The notes under the pieces: model-generated
What the model saw: only the letters and a program-made list of their open reading frames with translations
Databases searched by the model: none
Told to the model about the DNA's origin: nothing
Virus record (IMG/VR): IMGVR_UViG_3300028197_001229
Location: 21,106-85,105 of that record
From: a virus
Reading direction: 5' to 3' (one strand)
Length of the DNA: 64,000 nt
In this document: one piece after another, positions 35,245 to 44,500 of the stretch
Layout of the letters: every line of letters starts with the position of its first letter
Numbering within the stretch: position 1 is the first letter of the stretch
Position numbers and translations under genes: made by a program

Positions 35245-37044
35245 ATGGATGACTTGAAATTTCATTTCACAACAGATCAAGCTAAGAAATTTGATGATCC
35301 GTTCTTACTACCCTCTAGTGAGTATATACCAGACAACCTTGAATCTGCCTTAGATTTTTGTCTGTTTTTGTATTACCTAAACCCACAGTACAGACGAGCT
35401 TCTATGCGTGTTGTTAGGCACTTCATAACAGATTTTGAATTCCCTGGGGATGGTTCAGCTACTGAGAAAGACGAGGCAGATGAATATTTTACCCACACAC
35501 TTCGACTACCACAGGCAATGGCTGAAATGGGTGACGAGTGGGCTTGCTTCGGCAATTCTTTCTATAGGATTCATTTTCCTTTTGATCGCGTACTCATTGA
35601 TGATAGGTTTGACGCTGAGTATTCTCTTAATATGTTTTCTGAAAGTTCGATTAAGTTTAATATTAAAAAAATGAAATATGAGGTTCCAGACCCTAAGGAG
35701 CCAAAAAAGAAAATTGAACTTTGTTTTCGCGACATTCCCGTAAAAGACAAAGGTAGAATTAGATTAAGGAAACTTGATCCTAAAAATGTTTCTATTAGGC
35801 ATAACCCTATATCAGGAACTAATTCTTACATTTATAGTTTCGAGAAAGAATTAATAAAGGACTGTAAGGATGGTAAACCATACGTAGTTAACGAGGTCCC
35901 AATGGACATGCTCAAAGCTATATCTGATAGTAAAGATTTTTTATTTTACGAAGATGAGATTTTTCATTTTAAATCTCCAACTATTTCAGGGATAAGTAAT
36001 AGGGGTTGGGGTCTTCCAGAAACAATAGCTAACTACAGGTCTCTCCATATTTTGCAGGTTTATCGTAAAATAGATGAAGCTATTGGTTTAGACTATATGG
36101 TTCCGTTTAGAATATTTACCCCGGAACCAGGTACTAATGAAACTGGTATTGTTAAAAATTTAATACTTAGTCAGTGGCGTGGTCAGGTTGAGAACATAAT
36201 TAAGAACCGTAGGAAAGATAAATTTGCAATGCATGCTTTTCCTTTTCCTTTAAAATATGAAGAGTTTGGTGCTAGTGGTAAGAATTTGGCGCCAAAAGAT
36301 TTAATTGAGTATCAAACTAATAGTATGCTTGATGCCATGGGCTACCCTGCTGAATTGTTTAAAGGTTCCCTTGCTGTTCAGCAGGTTCCAACTGCAGTTC
36401 GTCTTTTTGAGAATAGTTTTATGTTTGTACATTTGGGCTTTAATGATTTTGCCCAGTGGGTGTCTAAAAAGGTTTCTAAATTTATGGGTGAGCCTTACAT
36501 GCACCTTAAGTTGGAACGTCCTAGTTTGGCTGATAATATTGATAAACAAAATGTTATCATGCAGCTTTCTTCTGCTGGTGAGATTTCACGTAAGAAAGCT
36601 TACAGCTGGCTTGGAATTACCGATGCTGTTGATGAGCGGAAAGAACGTCTTGAGGAAGATGCTGAAATTCAAAAAGTTCAGATGCAGAAAGAAGAAGAAC
36701 TTCGCAGGGAGATGGAGCAAGGTTCTATTGACAAACAACTTGACGCACAAGCTCAGGCACAACAGCAACAGGGTGGCGGAGGAACACCTCCAGGTGGCCC
36801 ACCACAACAGGGTGGAGGCGGTGCAGGTGGTGGAGTTACACCAATGGATGTGCAAGGTCAGGCTCAAGAGTTAGCCCAGCAATGGGCATCAATGCCTGAA
36901 GGTGATCGTAGGAAAAATATGCAACAAATAAAAGCTAGTGATCAAACTTTGTATTCTTTAGCTAAACAGTTTTTAGAAGATATGCGTAGCAGCGCTAAGT
37001 CACAAGGTGTACAGCAAATGTACGATCAAGCTGGTGGTCAATAA
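35245..37044 (+). CDS. Portal protein
   Basis: 599 residues. The portal ring sits at the capsid vertex and is the channel for terminase-driven packaging. The layout is typical: N-terminal helical wing, ACFGNSFYRIHFPFDRVLI and RLRKLDPKNVSI strands, DEIFHFKSPTISGISNRGWGLPE (recurring portal-type motif), long helices, then GEISRKKAYSWLGI near 450 in the stem/crown region, and a Gln/Gly/Pro-rich C-terminus from about 500. The length is within the usual range. It pairs functionally with the terminase gene encoded about 25 kb away on the other strand. Confidence 0.82.
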   Translation: MDDLKFHFTTDQAKKFDDPFLLPSSEYIPDNLESALDFCLFLYYLNPQYRRASMRVVRHFITDFEFPGDGSATEKDEADEYFTHTLRLPQAMAEMGDEWACFGNSFYRIHFPFDRVLIDDRFDAEYSLNMFSESSIKFNIKKMKYEVPDPKEPKKKIELCFRDIPVKDKGRIRLRKLDPKNVSIRHNPISGTNSYIYSFEKELIKDCKDGKPYVVNEVPMDMLKAISDSKDFLFYEDEIFHFKSPTISGISNRGWGLPETIANYRSLHILQVYRKIDEAIGLDYMVPFRIFTPEPGTNETGIVKNLILSQWRGQVENIIKNRRKDKFAMHAFPFPLKYEEFGASGKNLAPKDLIEYQTNSMLDAMGYPAELFKGSLAVQQVPTAVRLFENSFMFVHLGFNDFAQWVSKKVSKFMGEPYMHLKLERPSLADNIDKQNVIMQLSSAGEISRKKAYSWLGITDAVDERKERLEEDAEIQKVQMQKEEELRREMEQGSIDKQLDAQAQAQQQQGGGGTPPGGPPQQGGGGAGGGVTPMDVQGQAQELAQQWASMPEGDRRKNMQQIKASDQTLYSLAKQFLEDMRSSAKSQGVQQMYDQAGGQ

Positions 37045-38548
37045 GAAACATATACCGCAACAACCTAAGGCACCCTTGATACGGTCTGCCTCAGATAACT
37101 ACAACCCAAAATATAAGGGTAAATCGGGCAAGCATGGCAAGCCCGAACATATGGGTAGTTCGTTGCCAAACAATAAATCAAAAAAAGAAATGAATGAACA
37201 AGATGCAAGCCATAACGACTCCGCAGAACGTAAAGAAAAAGCCGATTCTGCTTTTTCAGAAAACCCCAACACTGTTGTCAGTGCTTCCCCTAAAGATACT
37301 CCAAAAGATAAGGGATTCAGCGATGATGATAAGTATATGGAGTGGAAGGGCAAAAGAGTATTGCGTGACCAGTCATCCTACCAAGCAGATTCTGAAGAGA
37401 AAAAGCCTGAAGAGAAAAAGCCTGAAGAGAAAAAGCCTGAAGAGAAAAAGCCTGAAGAGAAAAAGCCTGAAGAGAAAAAGCCTGGTTCAGAGGATACGGC
37501 TAAGCTGACACGGGTTTTGGCACGAGAAGCTTTGGACACGTGGGTACAGACGAAGAAGCATCAAAAAAATACTACTAACTCAGTTGTTGGCTCGTTTTCT
37601 TACATATTAGGTATAAGTTCATTAGTCGTGGCTGGCTGTGCAGCTTTCTTTAGCGTAAAAGGTATAGCTCTGTTGTTTGCTGGATCATTTGTTGCTGTGA
37701 GTATAATGGCAGCAGGCTTAGAAGTAGCTAAGCTAGTGGCCGCAAGTTACTTATACCGGTACTGGCGTAGTACACCAACACTACTTCGGTGCTATATGTT
37801 TTCTGCTATAGGTATATTAATTGGCATAACATCTTTAGGTATATTCGGTTTTTTAAGCGATGCATTTGAGACCACAAAGACTAGGATAGATATTTACGAG
37901 ACTCAGATTGAAAACTTAGTTACTGAAAATCAAACTATAACTATTCAAATTGAAGAGCATCAATCGGCCGAAACCATTGCAAGCTCTAGATCTGAATCTG
38001 CAATTACTGACTACAAAGATATTTATGACTCTTTTGTATCGAGGAAGGGTACATCCAAAGGTCAGTATATAGATAGACTTTCAGCTTTAGACCAAGTAGT
38101 TTACGAGTTAGAAAATTCTCCTGGTGGGTTGTTTAGTAGTAAAAAGACTAAACTAAAAAACTTGAATATAGAACAAGCCGATGAAAGACAATCACTAGCT
38201 ATAGCTATAGCCAAGATTGATACAGACATAGAAACTGAATATAAATCTTTTCTAACTAAAGTTGAGAGTTACAAGGAGGAAAGTAGAAAGCTTGACTCTA
38301 GGGTAGACACGGCACCGCTATACGACGTTATAGCTAAGAACAATGACAGTATCTTAGTTTTAAAAGAACAAATAGCTAATACGGACATTGGTAGCTTTAA
38401 ATTTATTGCACGAGCTTTTGACACTGAATTAGACAGTGTTGTTAAGTATTTTATATTAATAATAGTTTTAGTATTTGATCCACTCGCTGTTACATTAGTT
38501 CTAGCTTATAACGTTACATTGGTTAACAAGCAGGATTCATCGGTATGA
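37007..38548 (+). CDS. Four-helix membrane protein with EEKKP repeats, probable virion-associated
   Basis: 513 residues from a GTG at 37007; a GTG at 37034 would reduce the overlap with portal. The N-terminus is basic and disordered, then six EEKKP repeats. Hydrophobic helices follow at about 197-215, 222-243, 264-283 and near the C-terminus (YFILIIVLVFDPLAVTLVLAYN). A coiled-coil region lies between. The terminal FDPLAV-type helix resembles one I know from uncharacterised membrane proteins of large tailed phages. It probably sits in the membrane during infection or is carried in the virion. Confidence 0.6.
   Translation: MYSKCTIKLVVNKKHIPQQPKAPLIRSASDNYNPKYKGKSGKHGKPEHMGSSLPNNKSKKEMNEQDASHNDSAERKEKADSAFSENPNTVVSASPKDTPKDKGFSDDDKYMEWKGKRVLRDQSSYQADSEEKKPEEKKPEEKKPEEKKPEEKKPEEKKPGSEDTAKLTRVLAREALDTWVQTKKHQKNTTNSVVGSFSYILGISSLVVAGCAAFFSVKGIALLFAGSFVAVSIMAAGLEVAKLVAASYLYRYWRSTPTLLRCYMFSAIGILIGITSLGIFGFLSDAFETTKTRIDIYETQIENLVTENQTITIQIEEHQSAETIASSRSESAITDYKDIYDSFVSRKGTSKGQYIDRLSALDQVVYELENSPGGLFSSKKTKLKNLNIEQADERQSLAIAIAKIDTDIETEYKSFLTKVESYKEESRKLDSRVDTAPLYDVIAKNNDSILVLKEQIANTDIGSFKFIARAFDTELDSVVKYFILIIVLVFDPLAVTLVLAYNVTLVNKQDSSV
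37394..37483 (+). repeat. Six perfect 15-bp tandem repeats
   Basis: The unit GAAGAGAAAAAGCCT repeats six times without change (EEKKP in the protein). Such perfect repeats are prone to slippage, and the period keeps the frame. Confidence 0.95.
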
Positions 38549-39036
38549 ATTTAAGTTTTAGGGAACTACTACAAAATAGTGAGATTTGGTCGGAGGCTAT
38601 ATCTCTTTTGCAGACAAAGTATGCTAATGAGGGTTTTTCTGGTGAAACTATTTCTAGTGATGAGATACAACACACTTACATAAAGGTTATTATGAAGCTG
38701 TTGTCCCTACCATGCAACATAGAGGATTACTCTATCTATCTAACATTTATACCAAAAGATAGTTTCAACGAAAGCGAGTACATAGATGTTTCGGTTGTAG
38801 ATGAAATCACTGGTATTAATGAAGATTTTAATTCTTTAAATTGGTCTCGCCTTGTTGACTTACCCATAACGCTAGATGAAAATATAGCACATTTGGATGA
38901 TTCAGAATTATTGTGTGAGCTACTATGGGAACTTACTGTATGGGGTTTTAGCGAAGACATGTCGGTCTTTTCAGAAAAAGATAAGTTTACTACATTTGTG
39001 TCTGGTTTTTTAAGAAAAGATTTAGATCGTAATTAA
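38545..39036 (+). CDS. Unknown acidic protein
   Basis: 163 residues, acidic and helical, no motif. It overlaps the upstream membrane-protein gene by 4 bases. Unknown function. Confidence 0.5.
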   Translation: MNLSFRELLQNSEIWSEAISLLQTKYANEGFSGETISSDEIQHTYIKVIMKLLSLPCNIEDYSIYLTFIPKDSFNESEYIDVSVVDEITGINEDFNSLNWSRLVDLPITLDENIAHLDDSELLCELLWELTVWGFSEDMSVFSEKDKFTTFVSGFLRKDLDRN

Positions 39037-39078
39037 TTATTGCTAGGTTTAAGTAAATTCTTTATAGTTCTAACCATT

Positions 39079-39429
39079 ATGAGTAGTAGTAACATTAAAG
39101 ACATCGCTAAATCAGTAGTTAAAAACTTAATAGAAAAACCGGCTGCTATCGATAAGCAAATCGGTGCAGAGTCTTCTACAGATCTGTTTGGTTCCGATGC
39201 AAAACCCGAACCAGCTTCTAAAGATTATTCAAACGTAGATTTATTTGGTAATGTTTCTGACCAAGCTGAAGAAGATCGTTCTGACTCGGCTTTACCTGAA
39301 AAAGTTGAAAATACTAATTCTGGTAACGAGGAATCCGAATCTAGTGCAGATTTAAACCAAGGTTATCAAGCATCTAGCGATAAGGCTGATAATATGTATA
39401 CTGGTAGTGGTAGTGGTCCCAAGATATAA
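39079..39429 (+). CDS. Acidic, probably disordered protein
   Basis: About 116 residues from the ATG at 39079; the frame is open from a TTG at 39040, but the ATG gives the better start. Ser/Glu/Asp/Asn-rich and low-complexity; two SxDLFG-type motifs (STDLFGS and NVDLFGN) at about 34 and 54 suggest a repeated short binding element. It overlaps the next gene by 1 base. Confidence 0.5.
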   Translation: MSSSNIKDIAKSVVKNLIEKPAAIDKQIGAESSTDLFGSDAKPEPASKDYSNVDLFGNVSDQAEEDRSDSALPEKVENTNSGNEESESSADLNQGYQASSDKADNMYTGSGSGPKI

Positions 39430-40199
39430 TGCCAAGTATAGAACAGACTGCAGCTAATCGCTTAACAGATAAAGGCGATGTGGCTAATTCTAAAGCTAAC
39501 CAGTTTGGTTATTGGCTCCGTGGTAAAGTATTACCTAACTTAAAGTTTTTACACGACTCAACCAACGACAACAAATACATGCCTGGATGGGCAAGTGCTG
39601 GTATTACTGGCAGCGTACTTGGAGCTGGACTGGGTGGTCTGGCTGGTATGTTTACGGGTAGTCCAGGCAGAGGTGCTCTACTAGGTGCTGGCATAGGTGG
39701 TTTGGGAATGGGTGCGTTAGGATTTATGCGTAACAATCCTGAATGGGCACAAGACATGGGCATGGCATTACGTAGAGGTGAGAAAGCCGAATCCTATGAC
39801 GCTAAGAATCCACTCAGTGACCTTACTCCTGAAGAACAGGCCGAGGATTTACTAACTTTAAACAAACAATCTATGCACAAGATTGCTTACGGTCTTAATA
39901 GCTCTGGTGACGATGTCATACGTAAACTATATAGAGACACAGAATTAACATTGAGACAGAAACAAGAGCTAACAAATCAAGTTGGAAACTTGAATGCTAA
40001 CGAGCTACAACGCTTGAATCAAATGATTAGAGGTGCTGTTGGTGGCGGTGTAGGTTTTGTTGTTGCTAAGTATCTATTAGGTTTAGGTAAGTTTGGTACT
40101 GTACTAACTACTATTGTGTCAGGACTTGCGAGTGCTAGGTTCGGTTCTCCCACACCATCCCGCCCTACTGATAGTCTGGGACGACCTTACTATATGTAA
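39429..40199 (+). CDS. Glycine-zipper membrane-type protein
   Basis: 256 residues. A long glycine-zipper block at about 56-99 (AGITGSVLGAGLGGLAGMF and GALLGAGIGGLGMGALGF) and a second hydrophobic part at about 201-237 bracket a charged helical middle. This is a typical profile of proteins that insert into envelopes. It lies in a run of similar genes downstream of portal, consistent with internal or ejected virion proteins (inference). Confidence 0.6.
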   Translation: MPSIEQTAANRLTDKGDVANSKANQFGYWLRGKVLPNLKFLHDSTNDNKYMPGWASAGITGSVLGAGLGGLAGMFTGSPGRGALLGAGIGGLGMGALGFMRNNPEWAQDMGMALRRGEKAESYDAKNPLSDLTPEEQAEDLLTLNKQSMHKIAYGLNSSGDDVIRKLYRDTELTLRQKQELTNQVGNLNANELQRLNQMIRGAVGGGVGFVVAKYLLGLGKFGTVLTTIVSGLASARFGSPTPSRPTDSLGRPYYM

Positions 40200-40201
40200 T
40201 T

Positions 40202-40795
40202 ATGTCAACTTCAGTTAAAAAGCAAAAAGGTGGTTCGGTCAAAGATGACAGTTCTTGGTTTGGTAGGTACATTGCACAGAAGACATTAAGGCAGGCTGCT
40301 AGGAACAATGCTCCAAACTCTGGATTAACTGCTGGTTTAGCCGCATTATCCGCACCCGCACTCGGCCCTGGTGCTTACGCTTTAAACGAAGTTACTCAGA
40401 ATAAAATGACATTACCTAACCCTAAGGAGGGTTACAAAAATCTGACAGATGCAGAGCGAGATATACTTGAACGTAGTTGGCCTGATCAATTGTTATCTGG
40501 TTTAAAACAGTCAGCAGGTTGGGGACTCGCATCTGGTTTGGCAGGAGGTCTGGCAAATGCTGGAATTTCAAAATTTAAAGGAGAGGATATAGATTTGTCT
40601 GATCTCGCTTTATGGGCAGCAGTTTCGGGAGGTGTAGGTGGTGCTGCTCCAATTGGATCAGCTGTTGTAAATAAATTCTTATTAGAAAAACTTACTACAA
40701 AATCCGATCGTAATACTGCAAAGAAAACAGTTTCTAATCACCCAGGAAAAACAGCACTTCCCTTTGGGGATGCAATAGGAGCAATTAATAGATGA
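40202..40795 (+). CDS. Glycine-zipper membrane-type protein
   Basis: 197 residues. Small-residue-rich hydrophobic segments lie at about 40-60, 100-121 (GWGLASGLAGGLANAGI) and 137-157. The N- and C-termini are basic. It is separated by 2 bases from the previous gene and overlaps the next by 4. Its architecture parallels its neighbours, so it is probably part of the same virion component set. Confidence 0.55.
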   Translation: MSTSVKKQKGGSVKDDSSWFGRYIAQKTLRQAARNNAPNSGLTAGLAALSAPALGPGAYALNEVTQNKMTLPNPKEGYKNLTDAERDILERSWPDQLLSGLKQSAGWGLASGLAGGLANAGISKFKGEDIDLSDLALWAAVSGGVGGAAPIGSAVVNKFLLEKLTTKSDRNTAKKTVSNHPGKTALPFGDAIGAINR

Positions 40796-41358
40796 ATATA
40801 GAAAAACAAATAGGAAAAGACTTAGGGATATTCTACGGTGCTAAAGAGGCTGGTGTACATCCAGAGCATGCATACAAATCAATTGGTGCAACTGATGCCC
40901 ATGAGTTAAGTTTTAGAAAAAGAGCACATAAAACTGTAATGACTTCTATTCATAGGCTAATGACTAACGAAGGTCATGGTCACACCAAAGCAGCTCAGTT
41001 TGTAGCAGCAATATCTAACGTTGAGTGGGATCATGATCCTTTCGTGGAAAAAGCTAGTAATTTGATGTATGATACTATACACCAATCTACCAACGATTTT
41101 ATAAGATCATGTGGTTCAAATGTTTTATCAAAAACAGCAAGTGCACCACTTCTTGCTTCTGGCAGCCAAGGTTTGTTGTGGCTTCTCGGAACTTTTTCAG
41201 CTTTGGGCGGAGCAGGAGCAGGAGCACTAACTTGGAAAGCTAACCGTGACATAGATGAGGATCGCGCTGACAATGAAGCAATGAAACGAAAGCGTGATTA
41301 CTATAAAAAACTAACTGGAGATATTCAGTCAAAACTTAATAAAAACTACGATGTCTGA
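40792..41358 (+). CDS. Protein with one C-terminal hydrophobic segment
   Basis: 188 residues. The first 110 residues are helical with several His (a HGHTK patch); a Gly/Ala-rich hydrophobic stretch at about 120-145 follows (GLLWLLGTFSALGGAGAGAL), then a charged tail. Overlaps the neighbours by 4 and 8 bases. Fits the same membrane-type series; no family recognised. Confidence 0.55.
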   Translation: MNIEKQIGKDLGIFYGAKEAGVHPEHAYKSIGATDAHELSFRKRAHKTVMTSIHRLMTNEGHGHTKAAQFVAAISNVEWDHDPFVEKASNLMYDTIHQSTNDFIRSCGSNVLSKTASAPLLASGSQGLLWLLGTFSALGGAGAGALTWKANRDIDEDRADNEAMKRKRDYYKKLTGDIQSKLNKNYDV

Positions 41359-41719
41359 GGTAAATTTAGAAGAAATTTTAGCAAAGTCTTTAGCTGAAAA
41401 CAACTTGATGTCTATGATGTCCACTAAAGAAGTTAACCTGGATGGTAAGTCTGTCTGGGACGAGCAAGCTTCTGTTGAAGGTCAGGCTAATAGGTCTGAT
41501 GCTTGGAAGATTGAAGATGTCACGACTCGTGTGTACGACATGTCTAACAGTAAAGATGCTAAAGCATATCAGCAACTACTTACAGACAGTTATAAAGAAG
41601 ATCCCCTTAGGGTAATTATAGAGCAAGAAAGAAAGTTTTGTTCTGAATTATCCAATTGGAAAATTTTTGTAATTAGTGCAAACTTATCTTATAAAAAATT
41701 AACTGGTGTTCCAAAATGA
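41351..41719 (+). CDS. Unknown acidic small protein
   Basis: 122 residues, acidic and helical, with Trp near residues 36 and 52. It overlaps both neighbours by 8 and 4 bases. A scaffold or chaperone role for the hydrophobic neighbours is possible only by analogy. Confidence 0.5.
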   Translation: MSEVNLEEILAKSLAENNLMSMMSTKEVNLDGKSVWDEQASVEGQANRSDAWKIEDVTTRVYDMSNSKDAKAYQQLLTDSYKEDPLRVIIEQERKFCSELSNWKIFVISANLSYKKLTGVPK

Positions 41720-43035
41720 ATAAAAAATCTAATTTAGATCTAGAATCTATCGCTAAGTGGGGATTGGGTGGTGCAGCTGGCGGAGCTGGTTTATCTGCAT
41801 TGTACCACTACATAAGGGATTACAAAAGATTACAAGAGGAAGAAACTGATAGTAGTTCAGACGATGATGTATTGTACATACAGGGTAAGAAACGAGAAGC
41901 TGGAGAGAAAGCTGCTAGTACACCTATAGACAATTCGGGTGTCGGTAAATTTTTAAAGCTAACAGCAGGAGCAGGTGGCCTTGTAGCAGGCTATAAAGGT
42001 GTTGCTAAGCTATATGACATTATTCGTGAAAAAAGCCTTCAAAAAGAATTAGATAATGCTCAATTCGCTTACGTTGACGCTCTTGAATCTAAACGCGAAA
42101 AAGAAAACAAGAAATATGCTTCTATAAATAAAGAGGCTATATTAAGTGACACCAAGGCAGGTATATATACATCCATGCTTTTGCTGGCTCTGGCTAGTGG
42201 TGTAGTATCTTACAAAACGCTTGATAAATCTTTCCCAGGACGTAAAGATTCAGATAAAGTTCGTGGTAAGAACAGACCTGTAGGTGGTAGGACTATTAAG
42301 AGTAGGAGATCAGAACATTTTCCAGAGGAAATAAAAGTTTTAGATGAACAAGGTCAAGTAACCGAAAGTATTGACACTACTTCTAACCCTGATGCTGACG
42401 CTATAGAGGGTATGATACGTACTACCAGTTCTGATCCAAAAATTAGTAAAGAGGCAGGATTTGACGATTTAATAGCGGCTGTAGCTGATGGTAGGACTAA
42501 TGAGATAAAAGAAAACTTACAGTATGGTATAAACCATACCTTTAATACTATAAAGGGTGCTTCTTATAAAAACCCATCTCCAGCAAAAGAATCATTTGCT
42601 ATAGGCTTGTTAGCTAGAGACCCAATGTTTAAAGAAGCTTTTCTTCCATTATTTGCATCTGAGTTTAGAGAGATGAGCCCGCATATATTTCACTCGGCTT
42701 CAGTTATGAATAAAGAAGCACAAGATGTTTTATGTAAGGTAGCTTCAAGTTATGCTCAAGCATTTAGATCCGAAAGAATATCTGCAGATAAAAAATTAGT
42801 ATCAATACTAAAGAACGCATCTACTCAAGAGAAACAAGCTGCAGCATTTCTCGGTGGCCCTTTAGCTCTAGAAGAAGTTCTTGATGAAGGTACTAGTTTC
42901 TTTTCACAAGGCGAGGACTCTGATGATGATGAAGAAGAATCTGAAGAAGAACCTGAAGAGGCTGTAGAGGAAGATGAACTAGATAGTTTCTTTGAATCAT
43001 CTATCACCGGAGACTACAAAAAAGAAAAGCAATAA
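41716..43035 (+). CDS. Large protein with glycine-zipper segments and an acidic tail
   Basis: 439 residues. Glycine-rich hydrophobic segments at about 15-27 (WGLGGAAGGAGLSALY), 80-96 and 151-170 are followed by a helical domain. The last 55 residues are almost wholly Asp, Glu and Ser until a short basic end. It closes the post-portal cluster, immediately before a terminator-free promoter region. The acidic tail may interact with basic virion proteins or DNA-mimic partners; this is speculation. Confidence 0.55.
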   Translation: MNKKSNLDLESIAKWGLGGAAGGAGLSALYHYIRDYKRLQEEETDSSSDDDVLYIQGKKREAGEKAASTPIDNSGVGKFLKLTAGAGGLVAGYKGVAKLYDIIREKSLQKELDNAQFAYVDALESKREKENKKYASINKEAILSDTKAGIYTSMLLLALASGVVSYKTLDKSFPGRKDSDKVRGKNRPVGGRTIKSRRSEHFPEEIKVLDEQGQVTESIDTTSNPDADAIEGMIRTTSSDPKISKEAGFDDLIAAVADGRTNEIKENLQYGINHTFNTIKGASYKNPSPAKESFAIGLLARDPMFKEAFLPLFASEFREMSPHIFHSASVMNKEAQDVLCKVASSYAQAFRSERISADKKLVSILKNASTQEKQAAAFLGGPLALEEVLDEGTSFFSQGEDSDDDEEESEEEPEEAVEEDELDSFFESSITGDYKKEKQ

Positions 43036-43062
43036 CACTTAAGTGTGTGTTATATATAATTG
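43035..43062 (+). promoter_or_regulatory. Promoter with an adjacent perfect palindrome
   Basis: TATAATTG (43055-43062) lies within GTGTTATATATAATTG. Directly upstream is the perfect palindrome ACACTTAAGTGT (43035-43046), a plausible operator. The next gene begins at 43122. Confidence 0.6.
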
Positions 43063-43121
43063 AGAGTCGTACTTAATTATTTTGTAGACACTCACGTGTT
43101 TACCCTCTTTATATATATTCA

Positions 43122-43517
43122 ATGAGAGGTTTTAACAAATACAACGTGAGTCCAAAAAAGGACCGTACCGTTTACGGTATTGTTTTCGATTCAAAATGGG
43201 AGATGCAGGCATATCTTATACTTAAAGATAGCTTACCCTCAAATGCTCGTATGGAGTTAAGTCCTAAATATGAATTGCAACCAAAATTCCGGGACTTAAA
43301 TGGAAAGGCTGTTCGTGCAATACACTACATTGGCGACTTCCTGGTTACCCACAGGGGTAAAGTCTATCTCATAGACACAAAAGGTTTTGAAACAGATGTG
43401 TTTAAAATGAAAGAAAAAATGTTTAAGTTTAAAAACCAAGACATGGAAATAATTAAAATTAAATCTAAAAAGAGATTGAACGAATTAATCTCTATTATTA
43501 AATCTTATGAAAGTTAA
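43122..43517 (+). CDS. DUF1064-type PD-(D/E)XK nuclease, possible Holliday-junction resolvase
   Basis: 131 residues. Catalytic pattern: E27 in FDSKWEMQAY, D72 in YIGDF, and D85-T-K87 in LIDTKG. The repeated spacing matches the DUF1064/RecU-like family, often annotated as phage endonuclease. Size agrees with the family. It may process recombination or packaging intermediates made by the SbcC/D, RecA and RecQ homologues. An A/T-rich leader precedes it. Confidence 0.75.
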   Translation: MRGFNKYNVSPKKDRTVYGIVFDSKWEMQAYLILKDSLPSNARMELSPKYELQPKFRDLNGKAVRAIHYIGDFLVTHRGKVYLIDTKGFETDVFKMKEKMFKFKNQDMEIIKIKSKKRLNELISIIKSYES

Positions 43518-43722
43518 ATATAAATTAACTGTTGACGTAACTTTTGAGGTTTCTAACGAGGATCAATTTCCGATCCTCGAAAAGAATCTTGAATTGTTGC
43601 CGGAAATGGCTAAAGACCTTGGCCTACTTGTAGATGGTTTAGAAGAAGATTGTGAATTAGAAAGCATAAGTTCTTCGGTTAAAAAAGGCTCCAATAGGGG
43701 TCGTAAACGAAAAACTGCTTAA
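43507..43722 (+). CDS. Small unknown protein
   Basis: 71 residues, acidic body with a basic Ser/Lys/Arg end (KKGSNRGRKRKTA) that could bind nucleic acid. It overlaps the nuclease by 11 bases and is followed by a terminator. Function unknown. Confidence 0.5.
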   Translation: MKVKYKLTVDVTFEVSNEDQFPILEKNLELLPEMAKDLGLLVDGLEEDCELESISSSVKKGSNRGRKRKTA

Positions 43723-43748
43723 TTAACAAATAACAACTTATTACACAG

Positions 43749-43772
43749 AGCGTCCTATATGGGCGCTTTTTT
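43749..43772 (+). terminator. Intrinsic terminator
   Basis: Stem AGCGTCC (43749-43755) / GGGCGCT (43761-43767) with loop TATAT and one T-G pair, followed by a T-run. Confidence 0.88.
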
Positions 43773-43775
43773 ATT

Positions 43776-44498
43776 ATGAAAGACTTAGAAAAATTAAATA
43801 CTCTAGTTAGCGAGTATGTTACAGCTGGTCCTAGACGAGAACACTTACTTAGTTTTATCGAGACTATTGGTGAAAAACTTGAACAGGCTCCAGCTTCTAG
43901 TAAGGTATCATTTCATCATGCTTACGACGGTGGTTTGTTACTGCATATTGTAGAAACGTTTCACATTGCAAAAGATATGGTAACGCCTGTATCGGAATCG
44001 CTTAATGACACGTTTTCTATTGGAGAAGATGAGTACCATACTAGTGCATGTGTAGATGCTGAGAGTTTACTGATAGTTTCTATATTACATGATTGTCACA
44101 AAGCTTGTGATGCTTTGGGTAGCCCTCAGTATGAACCCAACATGTTAAAAAGTGGGTCACAATCTACAGCTATTCCATATAAGGTAAACAAAGAATGTTT
44201 TTCTTTTACGTTTCCTTATGACGGTCCAGATTCTCACGTGTCCTCTTTATCTTGGTTACTAGAAAACAATAAGATGAAAATAAGCAATGGTGGCGTAAAA
44301 TCTTTAGCATTAATTGCTGGCCTATCCCCGGTTTTGTTTAGTTTACTAACACCTTATGAGAAGGACGCCATTGAATTTCATGGTGGTGCTTACGAAACCA
44401 GCAAGTATGAGCTCTCTGGTACAGAGAATCCTCTTACAATAATATTCCACTGTGCGGACATGCTTTCGTCGCGTCACGGTAAAACAACAAAAAAATAA
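43776..44498 (+). CDS. HD-domain phosphohydrolase-like protein
   Basis: 240 residues. The metal-binding pattern is visible: HHAYDGGLLLH (about 47-57), the HD pair ILHDCHKA (H105, D106), a later HGG (about 204) and ADM in HCADMLSSR (about 229). This matches phage HD-superfamily proteins of nucleotide-phosphate or cyclic-nucleotide phosphohydrolase type. The natural substrate cannot be read from sequence. It starts directly after the terminator and is followed 2 bases later by the next gene. Confidence 0.75.
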   Translation: MKDLEKLNTLVSEYVTAGPRREHLLSFIETIGEKLEQAPASSKVSFHHAYDGGLLLHIVETFHIAKDMVTPVSESLNDTFSIGEDEYHTSACVDAESLLIVSILHDCHKACDALGSPQYEPNMLKSGSQSTAIPYKVNKECFSFTFPYDGPDSHVSSLSWLLENNKMKISNGGVKSLALIAGLSPVLFSLLTPYEKDAIEFHGGAYETSKYELSGTENPLTIIFHCADMLSSRHGKTTKK

Positions 44499-44500
44499 TA

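Noticed and set aside
36305-36874. 189-residue forward frame inside the portal gene
   Set aside because: Cys/Leu/Phe/Trp-rich composition typical of an out-of-frame reading of portal; no independent start context.
43105-43121. TTATATATATTC just before the 43122 gene
   Set aside because: It would place the start codon almost at the box; the 43055 element is a better promoter.
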